Positions 45,177 to 52,965 of a stretch of 64,000 bases of DNA are shown piece by piece. Origin of the DNA: CAVZXS01 sp963779325 (GTDB taxonomy: Bacteria; Bacteroidota; Bacteroidia; Chitinophagales; Chitinophagaceae). Location: contig CAVZXS010000011.1 of the NCBI GenBank assembly GCA_963779325.1, forward strand, positions 741,351-805,350, read 5' to 3'. The notes beneath the pieces were generated by a model. The model was not told the DNA's origin. It saw only the letters and a list, made by a program, of their open reading frames with translations, and did no database searches. Both the position numbers and the translations under genes were made by a program. Numbering within the stretch: the first letter of the stretch is position 1; every line of letters begins with the position of its first letter.

Positions 45177-46013
45177 TTATCCCAGCGCTACTCTCTTAAA
45201 CTCCAGCACTTTTACATCGCCGCTTTCTTTTAAATAATCAGCAACTGTTTTTCCGCCGTCTTTTACAAAAGCTTGTGCCGTTAATGTTTGCTCTTTAAAA
45301 AATGCATTCATCTTACCGTCTACAATCTTAGCAAGCATCTCATCGGGTTTGCCCGCCATTTTAGGATCCTGTTTCATCAGTTCAAGTATAATATCTTTTT
45401 CACGAGCTACTACATCGGCCGATACGCTGGCAGCATCTACCGCTACGGGGTTCATCGCTGCGATCTGCATGGCAATATCTTTTCCTGCATCCGGAGCTGC
45501 TTTATCCAACGCTACCAATACACCCATACGGTAAGAACCGTGTATATATGATGTAACAAACGGAGCATCCAATCTTTCAAATTTATTGATACCGATTTTC
45601 TCGCCGATAGCCGCTAATTTATCATTGATAAGATCCGCTACTTTTTGGCCGTTTACACTTACTTCGTTTAGTTCTTCGGCAGATTTTACATTGTTGGCAA
45701 TAGCTGCATCAGCTATACTTTGTGTAAAGGCAACAAAATCTGCATTCTTACTTACGAAATCAGTTTCGCAGCTTACACATATTACAATACCTGTTTTATT
45801 ATCGGCTGTTGTTTGCGCAATGATTACACCTTCTTTCGCTTCACGATCGCTGCGCTTGGCCGCTACTTTCTGGCCTTGCTTGCGCAACCAATCAATAGCT
45901 CCTTCAAAATCGCCGTTTGCTTCCGTTAATGCCTTACGGCAATCCATCATGCCGGCACCTGTGGCCTGGCGTAATTTATTTATGTCCTGTGCACTTATAG
46001 TTACTGTACTCAT
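45177..46013 (-). CDS. tsf: Elongation factor Ts
   Basis: A 278-residue guanine-nucleotide exchange factor for EF-Tu. The N-terminal UBA-like domain (ISAQDINKLRQATGAGMMDC, KALTEANGDFEGAIDWLRKQ) and the core motif CVSCETDFVSKNADFVAF are unmistakable. It is the last gene of the rplM-rpsI-rpsB-tsf operon, 127 bp after rpsB with repeat-like sequence in the gap. Confidence 0.98.
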   Translation of the reverse strand: MSTVTISAQDINKLRQATGAGMMDCRKALTEANGDFEGAIDWLRKQGQKVAAKRSDREAKEGVIIAQTTADNKTGIVICVSCETDFVSKNADFVAFTQSIADAAIANNVKSAEELNEVSVNGQKVADLINDKLAAIGEKIGINKFERLDAPFVTSYIHGSYRMGVLVALDKAAPDAGKDIAMQIAAMNPVAVDAASVSADVVAREKDIILELMKQDPKMAGKPDEMLAKIVDGKMNAFFKEQTLTAQAFVKDGGKTVADYLKESGDVKVLEFKRVALG

Positions 46014-46025
46014 ACGTTAAAAAAT

Positions 46026-46139
46026 TGAAGTCTGATGTCAGAAGTCGGAATCTTACTACCTAACCAACATCATTATTATTTGTTATTGTTAAAGAATTTA
46101 CCTTATCAGAAATCTGACTTCAGACTTCTGACTTCCGGT
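46026..46139. repeat. Inverted low-complexity repeats in the rpsB-tsf spacer
   Basis: GAAGTCTGATGTCAGAAGTC (46026-46045) and its inverted degenerate copy with TCTGACTTCAGACTTCTGAC (46114-46133) face each other across ~70 bp. Together they could form a long imperfect stem in the operon mRNA. Confidence 0.65.
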
Positions 46140-46140
46140 T

Positions 46141-47061
46141 TTATCTTCTTCCTCCGCCAACACCGCCGCCGCCTCTCTGTCCGCCGCCGCTTCCACCACC
46201 CGGTGTACGACGTCTTTGTCCGCCACCTGCACCGGCACCACCGCCTGCATTACCACCACGTCCGCGTCCGCCACGTCCGCCTTCAGCTTGCGCTTCGGCT
46301 TCCATACGGGCTGCTTTTCTTTCTTTTTCATCATCCGTCATTTCATCTACTTCTTCATCTTTGGCAGCTTGTCTTTCTGATAAACCTTCGGCAATAGCAG
46401 CAGTTAAATAATTAGCAATGATAGCGATTGATTTTGTCGCATCATCATTACCGGGAATAGCGAAGTCAACTTTATTAGGATCGCAATTGGTATCTACCAT
46501 ACCCAATGTCATAATGCCTAAACGTTTTGCTTCTGCCAATGCAATATGCTCATGACCGATATCAATAATAAATAAAGCGGCAGGCACACGACCCAACTGG
46601 GCTATACCACCCAATACTTTATCCATTTTATCCCTGTCGCGGCTCAGTGTTAATCTTTCTTTTTTGGTAACGTTATCAAAGCTTCCGTCGTTCAGCATTT
46701 TTTCAATGCTCTGCATTTTCTTTACACTCTTACGAACGGTGTTGAAGTTGGTCAACATACCGCCCAACCAACGCTCTGTTACAAACGGCATGTTTACTTT
46801 TTGCGCACATTCTTTTACAATGTCTTTCGCCTGCTTCTTGGTACCTACAAACAAAATCTTTTTACCGCTGCGTGCAAGCTGCTTCATTACCGCCGCAGTT
46901 TCCTGCAAGCACTCGGTTGTTTTGTTAAGGTCAATAATATGTATACCTTTTTTCTCAGCAAAAATGTAAGGCAACATTTTTGGGTTCCATTTTTTACGCA
47001 GGTGACCAAAATGTACGCCGGCATCTAAAAGTTGCTGCTGTAAGGATGTATTTTGTTCCAT
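46141..47061 (-). CDS. rpsB: 30S ribosomal protein S2 with Gly/Arg-rich C-terminal tail
   Basis: A 306-residue protein. Residues 1-~235 are standard S2 (LLDAGVHFGHLRKKWNPKML, FVTERWLGGMLTNFNTVRKS, IDIGHEHIALAEAKRLGI, NCDPNKVDFAIPGNDDA). Beyond the usual end it carries a ~65-residue tail of acidic then RGG-like composition (GGRGGRGRGG, QRRRTPGGGSGGG). Such tails are disordered and can bind RNA; its role here is unknown. It lies between rpsI and tsf in the ribosomal operon. Confidence 0.97.
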   Translation of the reverse strand: MEQNTSLQQQLLDAGVHFGHLRKKWNPKMLPYIFAEKKGIHIIDLNKTTECLQETAAVMKQLARSGKKILFVGTKKQAKDIVKECAQKVNMPFVTERWLGGMLTNFNTVRKSVKKMQSIEKMLNDGSFDNVTKKERLTLSRDRDKMDKVLGGIAQLGRVPAALFIIDIGHEHIALAEAKRLGIMTLGMVDTNCDPNKVDFAIPGNDDATKSIAIIANYLTAAIAEGLSERQAAKDEEVDEMTDDEKERKAARMEAEAQAEGGRGGRGRGGNAGGGAGAGGGQRRRTPGGGSGGGQRGGGGVGGGRR

Positions 47062-47063
47062 TA

Positions 47064-47150
47064 TTTCAATTTGAATTATTGATTATTAATTATTGATTAT
47101 TATCTTATTGATTAAAGACCACTTTAAGTAATCAGTAATCAATAATATAT
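47064..47150. repeat. AT-rich inverted repeats in the rpsI-rpsB spacer
   Basis: Repeated ATTGATTATT units (47076-47113) face inverted ATCAGTAATCAATAAT (47130-47145). The arrangement copies that of the rpsB-tsf spacer with a different motif. Confidence 0.55.
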
Positions 47151-47152
47151 AA

Positions 47153-47542
47153 TTAACGTTTACTGAACTGGTAGCTCTTTCTTGCTTTCTTATGACCGAA
47201 TTTCTTACGCTCAACAGAACGCGGATCACGTTTTAATAAGCCGGCTGCTTTAAGTACCGGGCGAAACTCAGGATTAATATCCAGCAACACCCTTGAAATA
47301 CCCAGCATAGCCGCTTCGGCCTGGCCTTTTAAACCGCCGCCGCTTGCATTGATTTTAATATCAAATTTATCCGTTGCTTCTACCGTTCTTAACGGACGAT
47401 CAACCTGGTTTTGTAAATAGACCAGCGGGAAATATACTTTGTAGTCTTTATCGTTCACTGTAATTTTTCCGTCTCCTTTAGAAACGAATACTCTTGTTAC
47501 AGCTTCTTTACGACGACCAACACCATTTCTTTGTTTTTCCAT
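47153..47542 (-). CDS. rpsI: 30S ribosomal protein S9
   Basis: A 129-residue protein starting MEKQRNGVGRRKEAVTRVFV and ending in the invariant basic tail KKFGHKKARKSYQFSKR, whose final Arg reaches the P-site tRNA. The middle shows VYFPLVYLQNQVDRPL and GGGLKGQAEAAMLGISRVL. It follows rplM by 39 bp, with a palindrome in between. Confidence 0.98.
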   Translation of the reverse strand: MEKQRNGVGRRKEAVTRVFVSKGDGKITVNDKDYKVYFPLVYLQNQVDRPLRTVEATDKFDIKINASGGGLKGQAEAAMLGISRVLLDINPEFRPVLKAAGLLKRDPRSVERKKFGHKKARKSYQFSKR

Positions 47543-47556
47543 TATATATTATTTGG

Positions 47557-47574
47557 TCCCGATATCTATCGGGA
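47557..47574. repeat. Palindrome TCCCGATA-TC-TATCGGGA between rplM and rpsI
   Basis: An 18-bp inverted repeat filling most of the 39-bp spacer; close relative of the palindrome inside uppP (36403-36420). Confidence 0.75.
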
Positions 47575-47581
47575 TTGTGAT

Positions 47582-48025
47582 TTAGAATTTCAGTTCTTTC
47601 GGTTGCTGTGCAGTGTGCTGATGCGTACTGCCTGCATACACAAATAATTTTTTATACATCTGGCGGCCCAAACGATTTTTAGGCAACATACCTTTTACCG
47701 CTCTTTCAATTACCACTTCGGGTCTGCGATTGATGAGGTTTCTTGCTACTTCTTCTTTACGTCCGCCGGGATAGCCGCTGAAAGTATCGTATACTTTTTG
47801 GTCTAATTTATTTCCGGTTAAAACTACTTTTTCGCAGTTGATTACAATGATATAATCGCCGCAATCTACGTGAGGAGTATAGTATGCTTTATTCTTGCCG
47901 CGCAATATGGCAGCAATCTTTGCACACATACGTCCTACGGTTTGATTAGTACCGTCCACAACATACCAGTTGTGCTTTACGGTAGCCGCATTTGCATGTT
48001 TGGTTGTAAAATGTAATTTGCTCAT
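47582..48025 (-). CDS. rplM: 50S ribosomal protein L13
   Basis: A 147-residue protein with the L13 landmarks HNWYVVDGTNQTVGRMCAKI, GKNKAYYTPHVDCGDYIIVI, YPGGRKEEVARNLINRRPEV and VKGMLPKNRLGRQMYKKLFV. It is the first gene of the rplM-rpsI-rpsB-tsf operon. A ~135-nt structured leader and a clear promoter precede it. Confidence 0.98.
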   Translation of the reverse strand: MSKLHFTTKHANAATVKHNWYVVDGTNQTVGRMCAKIAAILRGKNKAYYTPHVDCGDYIIVINCEKVVLTGNKLDQKVYDTFSGYPGGRKEEVARNLINRRPEVVIERAVKGMLPKNRLGRQMYKKLFVYAGSTHQHTAQQPKELKF

Positions 48026-48165
48026 TAAGAAAATCTTTGCGCTGACAGCGGTAAACTTTATGTTACAAACTTTCAGCAGTTAAAAAAATAAAACAGTTGA
48101 GCCATCCCTCAATCTGAGTCCTTACAGCAAAGACTGTTCATATATATACAGCCTTTATTTTGGGG
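48026..48165 (-). promoter_or_regulatory. Structured 5' leader of the rplM operon
   Basis: On the minus strand two stems are visible: CAGCC/GGCTG (48164-48168 with 48149-48153) and CAGATTGAG/CTCAACTG (48116-48108 with 48101-48094, one bulge). Autogenous L13 leaders are known in bacteria, so binding by L13 is plausible, but the fold has not been tested here. Confidence 0.5.
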
Positions 48166-48168
48166 CTG

Positions 48169-48203
48169 CGAAGATAGGGTTATACAAAGCTGATTTCCAA
48201 AAA
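48169..48203 (-). promoter_or_regulatory. Promoter of the rplM-rpsI-rpsB-tsf operon
   Basis: On the minus strand TTTTTG (48203-48198) is followed after 21 bp by TATCTTCG (48176-48169). This fits the Bacteroidota -33 (TTTG) and -7 (TAnnTTTG) elements with normal spacing. Confidence 0.65.
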
Positions 48204-48427
48204 ATGAAGAGGCTTATTTTTACAGCACCTTTGTAAGTTGTTGGTTTTCAATAAAAAATTTACAGTAAATTTTTATCGCCTGCTCAAATGTCCGTCAATT
48301 AGCTGCTTTAAGATTGAGGAATTTCAGGGAATCATCAAAAGAGGTTTTTTTTGAGTTGCTTTTTTCTCGCATTGTTAGGCTAGTTCTTATCTGATAAATT
48401 TTTACAGTATAATTGAATTTGCATCAA

Positions 48428-48805
48428 ATAAACTTTAGTAGAAAAACATTACTTCATTCATTGAACCCCGTCCGTACCGGCACGGGCGGGCTTATTACAT
48501 TACATCATTGGATTAAAAAGTAAGAAGAAAATTTGCAATGCAAAGAGAGAATCTATAATAATAAGGTTGTGGGTCTATGAATCATTTTTCTACCAAGGTT
48601 TGGCGGCCCTGCACTTCGAATTATTAATTAGCATGAGAAGTTTTTAAAGCAAAAGTTGGTAATTTGCAAACAACGGCGCAAGATTTCAAATTGTTTATAA
48701 CACGTATCGATTGATTGCCCATATGAGTATGAAGATCGAATTGTTGAAATACGTTTTATAGGTACGCACAATGAATATGATCGTATCGATCCTGCAACTG
48801 TCTAA
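48428..48805 (+). pseudogene. Degraded HigB-family toxin gene
   Basis: The end reads EIRFIGTHNEYDRIDPATV-stop (stop at 48803-48805), the C-terminal signature of HigB mRNA interferases. Just upstream, other frames give NGARFQIVYNTYRLIAHM; one-base changes near 48670 and 48733 would join these pieces. An N-terminal remnant INFSRKTLLHSLN appears at 48428-48466 and is interrupted by a CCCGTC/GACGGG-type palindrome (48467-48490) and ~150 bp without similarity. The antitoxin gene follows in the normal higBA order. Some one-base shifts may be sequence errors, but the palindrome and missing middle indicate real decay. The unclaimed part of 48204-48427 holds nothing I recognise. Confidence 0.6.
48467..48490. 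repeat. Palindrome of the CCCGTC type inside the higB remnant
   Basis: CCCGTCCGTACC and GGCACGGGCGGG pair over 12 bp with two mismatches. A related palindrome lies at 12354-12390. Confidence 0.6.
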
Positions 48806-48815
48806 ATTATTTTTT

Positions 48816-49187
48816 ATGAAACAGTGGTTTTTAATAGAAAACAAAGCCGATTACACCAAAGCCACTAATCGCTATGAGGAAATTCGGGAAGCCAAAAAGG
48901 GCACACCTGAATATAAAGAAATGTTGCTGCTTGCTCTCCTGATAAATCAGTACGAAAAAAAACAGTGGAGTATTCCGGAAGTGGAGCCCATAGAAATGAT
49001 AAAAATCCGAATGGAGGATTTTGGTTATTCCGCTACCGACCTGGCAAAAGAATACGGCGATAAAGGAACGGTTAGCAAAGTATTAAACTACAAACAGCCT
49101 TTATCTTTAACCATGATACGAAAATTCAGTAAACTGCTGCGCATACCAACCGGCGCTTTAACCAAAGAATATAAACTGCAACAATGA
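48816..49187 (+). CDS. higA: HigA-type antitoxin / HTH regulator
   Basis: From the preferred start MKQWFLIENKADYTKATNRY (48816) it has 123 residues; an earlier ATG at 48771 lies inside the toxin remnant. The C-terminal Xre-type helix-turn-helix reads MEDFGYSATDLAKEYGDKGT and VSKVLNYKQPLSLTMIRKFS, typical of HigA antitoxins. It would neutralise HigB and repress the operon. Since the toxin gene looks broken, it may be an orphan antitoxin. Its stop overlaps the next start (ATGA, 49184-49187). Confidence 0.85.
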   Translation: MKQWFLIENKADYTKATNRYEEIREAKKGTPEYKEMLLLALLINQYEKKQWSIPEVEPIEMIKIRMEDFGYSATDLAKEYGDKGTVSKVLNYKQPLSLTMIRKFSKLLRIPTGALTKEYKLQQ

Positions 49188-49786
49188 TAACTCACCCACT
49201 GGGCCGATCTGTATTTGGCAATCCTGCCAATGCCGGCAACTTAATGACTATTGAAGAAGCACATGCTTTATTAAATGAATGGGTGCCCAATGAAAAATTG
49301 CGACTGCACATGAAACAGGTAGCGGCTGTAATGAAAGCATGGGCGATAGAAAAAGAAAGTGCGGACGAAACAACAGCACTAAAATGGGAACTGGCCGGTT
49401 TACTCCACGATGCAGATTGGGAAAAACATCCGGAAGCGCATTGCAGGGTGATAATTGAAGAGCTGGAGAAAAGAAATATTGATCCTGAAGTAATTCATTG
49501 TATAGCGAGCCACGGGCCGCGTTATTTTGGTGTAGAGCCTGAAAATACGATGGACAAAATGATTTATGTGTTTGATGAACTTTCCGGTTTTATACATGCT
49601 GCCGCATTGATACGCCCTACTATGTATGAAGGTCTTGAGGTGAAAAGTGTTTGGAAAAGATTAAAATCTCCGGCCTTTGCAGCACAAGTAAGCAGAGATG
49701 ATATCAGCGATGCTATCGGAAGAATTGATAAGCCCTTAGAAGAAATTATTCAATTTATTATTGATAAGCAAAGGGATGTTGTTTGA
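49184..49786 (+). CDS. HD-domain hydrolase
   Basis: A 200-residue protein with the HD phosphohydrolase motif in GLLHDADWEKHPEAH and downstream helices HCIASHGPRYFG and MIYVFDELSGFIHAAALIRP. It fits the small uncharacterised HD proteins often annotated as hydrolases. The start at 49184 overlaps the higA stop; the internal MTIEEAHALLNEW at 49244 is where family similarity begins and is an alternative. Substrate unknown. Confidence 0.85.
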   Translation: MITHPLGRSVFGNPANAGNLMTIEEAHALLNEWVPNEKLRLHMKQVAAVMKAWAIEKESADETTALKWELAGLLHDADWEKHPEAHCRVIIEELEKRNIDPEVIHCIASHGPRYFGVEPENTMDKMIYVFDELSGFIHAAALIRPTMYEGLEVKSVWKRLKSPAFAAQVSRDDISDAIGRIDKPLEEIIQFIIDKQRDVV

Positions 49787-49792
49787 TAAAGT

Positions 49793-50494
49793 TCACGAAG
49801 ACTGCACAGGTTCAACAGCAATTTTAGTATTGCTTAAAAAACTAATCACCACTTTTATTTTATCGCCTTCTTTTACATTCTCCCATCCGGCTGCGGGTAG
49901 TTTTATTTTTGCCTGTATTTTATCGCCGAACAAATTAAGATAAGCTGCGAAAGGAGATACTTTAGTTACTGTTGCTTCTATTATCTTTTTGTTTTTAAAA
50001 TGCTGCAACGCTTCTTTGTATTCCGGAATAAAATCATGTGAAAAAAGTTCCGCGGCGATACTGTTGAGTTTGTCCAAATTGATCAGTTTAAAACTGATGG
50101 CTTCATTAAACGCCGATGCAGCGGGTGGTTTTTCCCAATTAGATATTTTAAGCGGGAAGAAAAGATAGCTGTCCCATTCTTTTACATACAGCTCATCATC
50201 TACCATTTTTAGATAACCCGAAAACCGATTCTCAACAGTTGCTTTATTAATAAGTAACTCCAACGCAGTATTGTATAAAAATTTTATATTAAACGCCACC
50301 ATCTTATCGCCGCGGTCGGATGGTTTTATTTCAAAGTTTACCATATCGCCTGTTCTGAACTGATGCGCTTTTTTATCGGTATTGATTTTACAATTAACGG
50401 TTTTTGTTTTGCTGTTGTGTGTATACTCAATAGCCGCATATCGCTTTTCATGGTTTACAAACGTCACAGTTCCTTTATATATGGTATCGGGCAT
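49793..50494 (-). CDS. Nucleic-acid-binding protein with CSD-like N-terminus and S1-like C-terminus
   Basis: A 233-residue protein. The N-terminal ~70 residues (YKGTVTFVNHEKRYAAIEYT, FRTGDMVNFEIKP) resemble a cold-shock or OB fold. The C-terminal ~60 residues (EATVTKVSPFAAYLNLFGDK, IQAKIKLPAAGW, VKEGDKIKVVISFL) have the pattern of an S1 domain. The linker (~95-165) is unknown. RNA binding is likely by fold; the function is not known. It is convergent with the HD gene, with only 6 bp between stops. Confidence 0.65.
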   Translation of the reverse strand: MPDTIYKGTVTFVNHEKRYAAIEYTHNSKTKTVNCKINTDKKAHQFRTGDMVNFEIKPSDRGDKMVAFNIKFLYNTALELLINKATVENRFSGYLKMVDDELYVKEWDSYLFFPLKISNWEKPPAASAFNEAISFKLINLDKLNSIAAELFSHDFIPEYKEALQHFKNKKIIEATVTKVSPFAAYLNLFGDKIQAKIKLPAAGWENVKEGDKIKVVISFLSNTKIAVEPVQSS

Positions 50495-50571
50495 TGAGAG
50501 TGCTTTTTATATAAATGCAAAGATGCAGTAAACAATGCTTTAATTGCCGATTTCTATTCAGATAACGATTG

Positions 50572-52965
50572 TTACTTCATTTTTTCTACAAAATCTTTTA
50601 AATAACTGCATGTGTTATATACTTCTTTATAAAATTCAGTGCTGCCATACTCTTTTATCAACTGCGGAAAGTATTTATTGGCCATAAACTTCTTCTCGTA
50701 TTCTTTTACCAAGGCTTCATATTTATCCCAATCGCCGCTGCTGCCATAGCCCGGTCGTTGCAGTTGCTTTTGCGCACACTTAGCCATCATAAATAAACAA
50801 CGGGCTTTAAAATTTTTATCAGTAGAAGCGTTCATTGCTTTTTCAAAATTTTTTTCCGCGGTAAAACAACCGTAATATTCTTTTTCGAAAGCCGTTGCCT
50901 CATCAGGAATCCGGTAACCATCTGTACCGCTTCGATAGTATTGCGAAAGCTGCCAGGCATGCCCGTAATAAGTCATGTTGTAATATCCCAACGCCATTTT
51001 ATAATAATGCTTGGCCGCATTGGCCTTATCTTTTTCCGCAGATTGCTGCAGCCGCTGCATTTCTTCGGCAAAGGCCGTTTTGGTAATAGAAAATTTTTCT
51101 TCTTCAACCAACGGCTCTACCAAATCGTAAGTAATATCAATAAACGGATTTGTATGAATGGTGAGCTCTTCTGCAGCCCCTGCTTTTTTAAACCAATCAA
51201 TAGCTTTTTTATAATCATATTCGCGTAAGTAAGCGGTACCGGCAAAATCTATCACATGATTTTTTGTAACAGAATTATTTGTCATCAAATACTTTTCGAA
51301 TGTATTGGGTTTGCCCGATGACATTAATGAATATAATTTCTCCACATCAGTGCTTTGCATTTTATCGTGCAGGTAATCAATACCGAATCGGTACCACCAA
51401 CCATCCGTATCATCAGGCTTTGTAATCCAATCCGCTGTGCCGATGGCCAATGCTTCTTTGTAAAAATCTTTTTGCGTATGGTAACGACGGGCAAGCACTT
51501 CGCTTGTTAAATCACGATAAAATTTTTTCCACTCATCATCTTTTTTCGCTTTTTGCTGCAGCCATTGTACGGAGGGTAAAATTTTTTCTTCAAAAGCCGC
51601 ATCAATTTTATCCTGCTGATTCAGTAAAACCAGCAGCTTGGTAAGCATCAGTTGATCCTTTATTTTGGAAGAAGGATTCATTTTTTCCGCCGCGGCGATA
51701 TAATTATTTGCATTAGTATAGTCGCGTATCATAAAGGCACAATACGCCGCCGAGGTTTGCATGAAAGCGGGATTAGCCACTTGTTTATTCTTTGCCATAT
51801 CAAGCAGCAGACTCGTCATTTCCTCTACCTGCAATCCTGCTTTTTTATATTCTTCATCCGCTATTGTGCCGTTATCGTAATCACGCCAAGAGGAATAAAA
51901 ATGCTTACCTCCTTTTTCTTTTTCTAAAGAAGAAGTAAGATATCGCTCTTCCAATTTATTTATTTCCCTTGTTACCAATATTTCCAATTCTTCGGCTGCC
52001 GGGTTCAGTGCATATATTTTTTTAATATCGTCTATCCGGGCCCTATCTCCGTGCATGGCAAATAAAGCCATCATGGAAGCTTTCTCTTTATTGTTTTTGC
52101 ATAGTTGGAAAAAAGAAGCTTCGTCTGTTTTTTTGGTATAGTCCTTTCCCGCTACGCTCCATCTGAATCCTAAAAAATTAGAAACTCTTTTGGCTTTGCC
52201 GCCTGCAAATGCTTTAGTAAAAAAATACGCCGCTTCTTTATTTTTTCCGAGCCTCAGCAATGCGCCGGCTTTTAGTGCCGTACACATATTTTTTAATTCG
52301 GAAGCTTGCGGATAACTGTCTATAAATTTTTGATACCAAGTCAACACATCATTGTATTGTCCGCTGTAATGCGCCAAACGCATAACCTGGTAGGTATAGC
52401 GCAGCTTTATAAAATCTTTTTTAGCCGCTGCAAATAATTGCGATCCGCTTTTTAGCAGCTTGGCCATTTTTACTTCGTCGCGGGTAACGGGTTCCCAATA
52501 TTCGCCACCTGTTACATAAGGCTCTACCTGTTTGGCGTACATTATATAACCCAGCGCTTCCAGATCTTTCGATTTAAAGAAATAATCCGTCATGGTGTTC
52601 TTTCTTACACTGTCCGGAATTTTCAGCGGTTGCTTTTTTTCTAAATGATAATACAGGTTGGAAACGTCGTTGTAAGAAAATTTATTTACAAAATTTAATG
52701 CATCACCTGCTTTAGCGATTGCAGTATAGGCCGCCCATTCGGCGGAGAGCAACTCAGATTGGTCAACCGGTTCCTGTTCCTCGTATAAAAAACTATACGT
52801 GGTGTAGGAAAATGGTTTGTAGCCCTGTGCGTTACCATTCTCTAAAGAAAAAAAAGAAACATAATAGTCGTACGGGTCTACCGAAGGTCCGCAACTGAAA
52901 ATATTACTCGGGAACAATGCAATCAATAAACTACCTAAAGCAGTTAAAAACAGTTTGAAGTTCAT
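50572..52965 (-). CDS. Large TPR-like lipoprotein, unknown function
   Basis: A 797-residue protein with a lipoprotein-type signal (MNFKLFLTALGSLLIALFPS then NIFS-C25). The rest is almost all alpha-helical with TPR-like pairs (KDFIKLRYTYQVMRLAHYSG, ALGYYNMTYYGHAWQLSQYY, FKARCLFMMAKCAQKQLQ). No enzyme motif is present, suggesting a scaffold in the periplasm or at the outer membrane. Its start lies 35 bp inside the upstream lipoprotein gene, so the two are translationally coupled and probably work together. Confidence 0.72.
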   Translation of the reverse strand: MNFKLFLTALGSLLIALFPSNIFSCGPSVDPYDYYVSFFSLENGNAQGYKPFSYTTYSFLYEEQEPVDQSELLSAEWAAYTAIAKAGDALNFVNKFSYNDVSNLYYHLEKKQPLKIPDSVRKNTMTDYFFKSKDLEALGYIMYAKQVEPYVTGGEYWEPVTRDEVKMAKLLKSGSQLFAAAKKDFIKLRYTYQVMRLAHYSGQYNDVLTWYQKFIDSYPQASELKNMCTALKAGALLRLGKNKEAAYFFTKAFAGGKAKRVSNFLGFRWSVAGKDYTKKTDEASFFQLCKNNKEKASMMALFAMHGDRARIDDIKKIYALNPAAEELEILVTREINKLEERYLTSSLEKEKGGKHFYSSWRDYDNGTIADEEYKKAGLQVEEMTSLLLDMAKNKQVANPAFMQTSAAYCAFMIRDYTNANNYIAAAEKMNPSSKIKDQLMLTKLLVLLNQQDKIDAAFEEKILPSVQWLQQKAKKDDEWKKFYRDLTSEVLARRYHTQKDFYKEALAIGTADWITKPDDTDGWWYRFGIDYLHDKMQSTDVEKLYSLMSSGKPNTFEKYLMTNNSVTKNHVIDFAGTAYLREYDYKKAIDWFKKAGAAEELTIHTNPFIDITYDLVEPLVEEEKFSITKTAFAEEMQRLQQSAEKDKANAAKHYYKMALGYYNMTYYGHAWQLSQYYRSGTDGYRIPDEATAFEKEYYGCFTAEKNFEKAMNASTDKNFKARCLFMMAKCAQKQLQRPGYGSSGDWDKYEALVKEYEKKFMANKYFPQLIKEYGSTEFYKEVYNTCSYLKDFVEKMK

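Noticed and set aside
46035..46397. Plus-strand open frame rich in Arg and His
   Set aside because: Antisense to the Gly/Arg-rich tail of rpsB; the GC-rich coding strand explains the openness.
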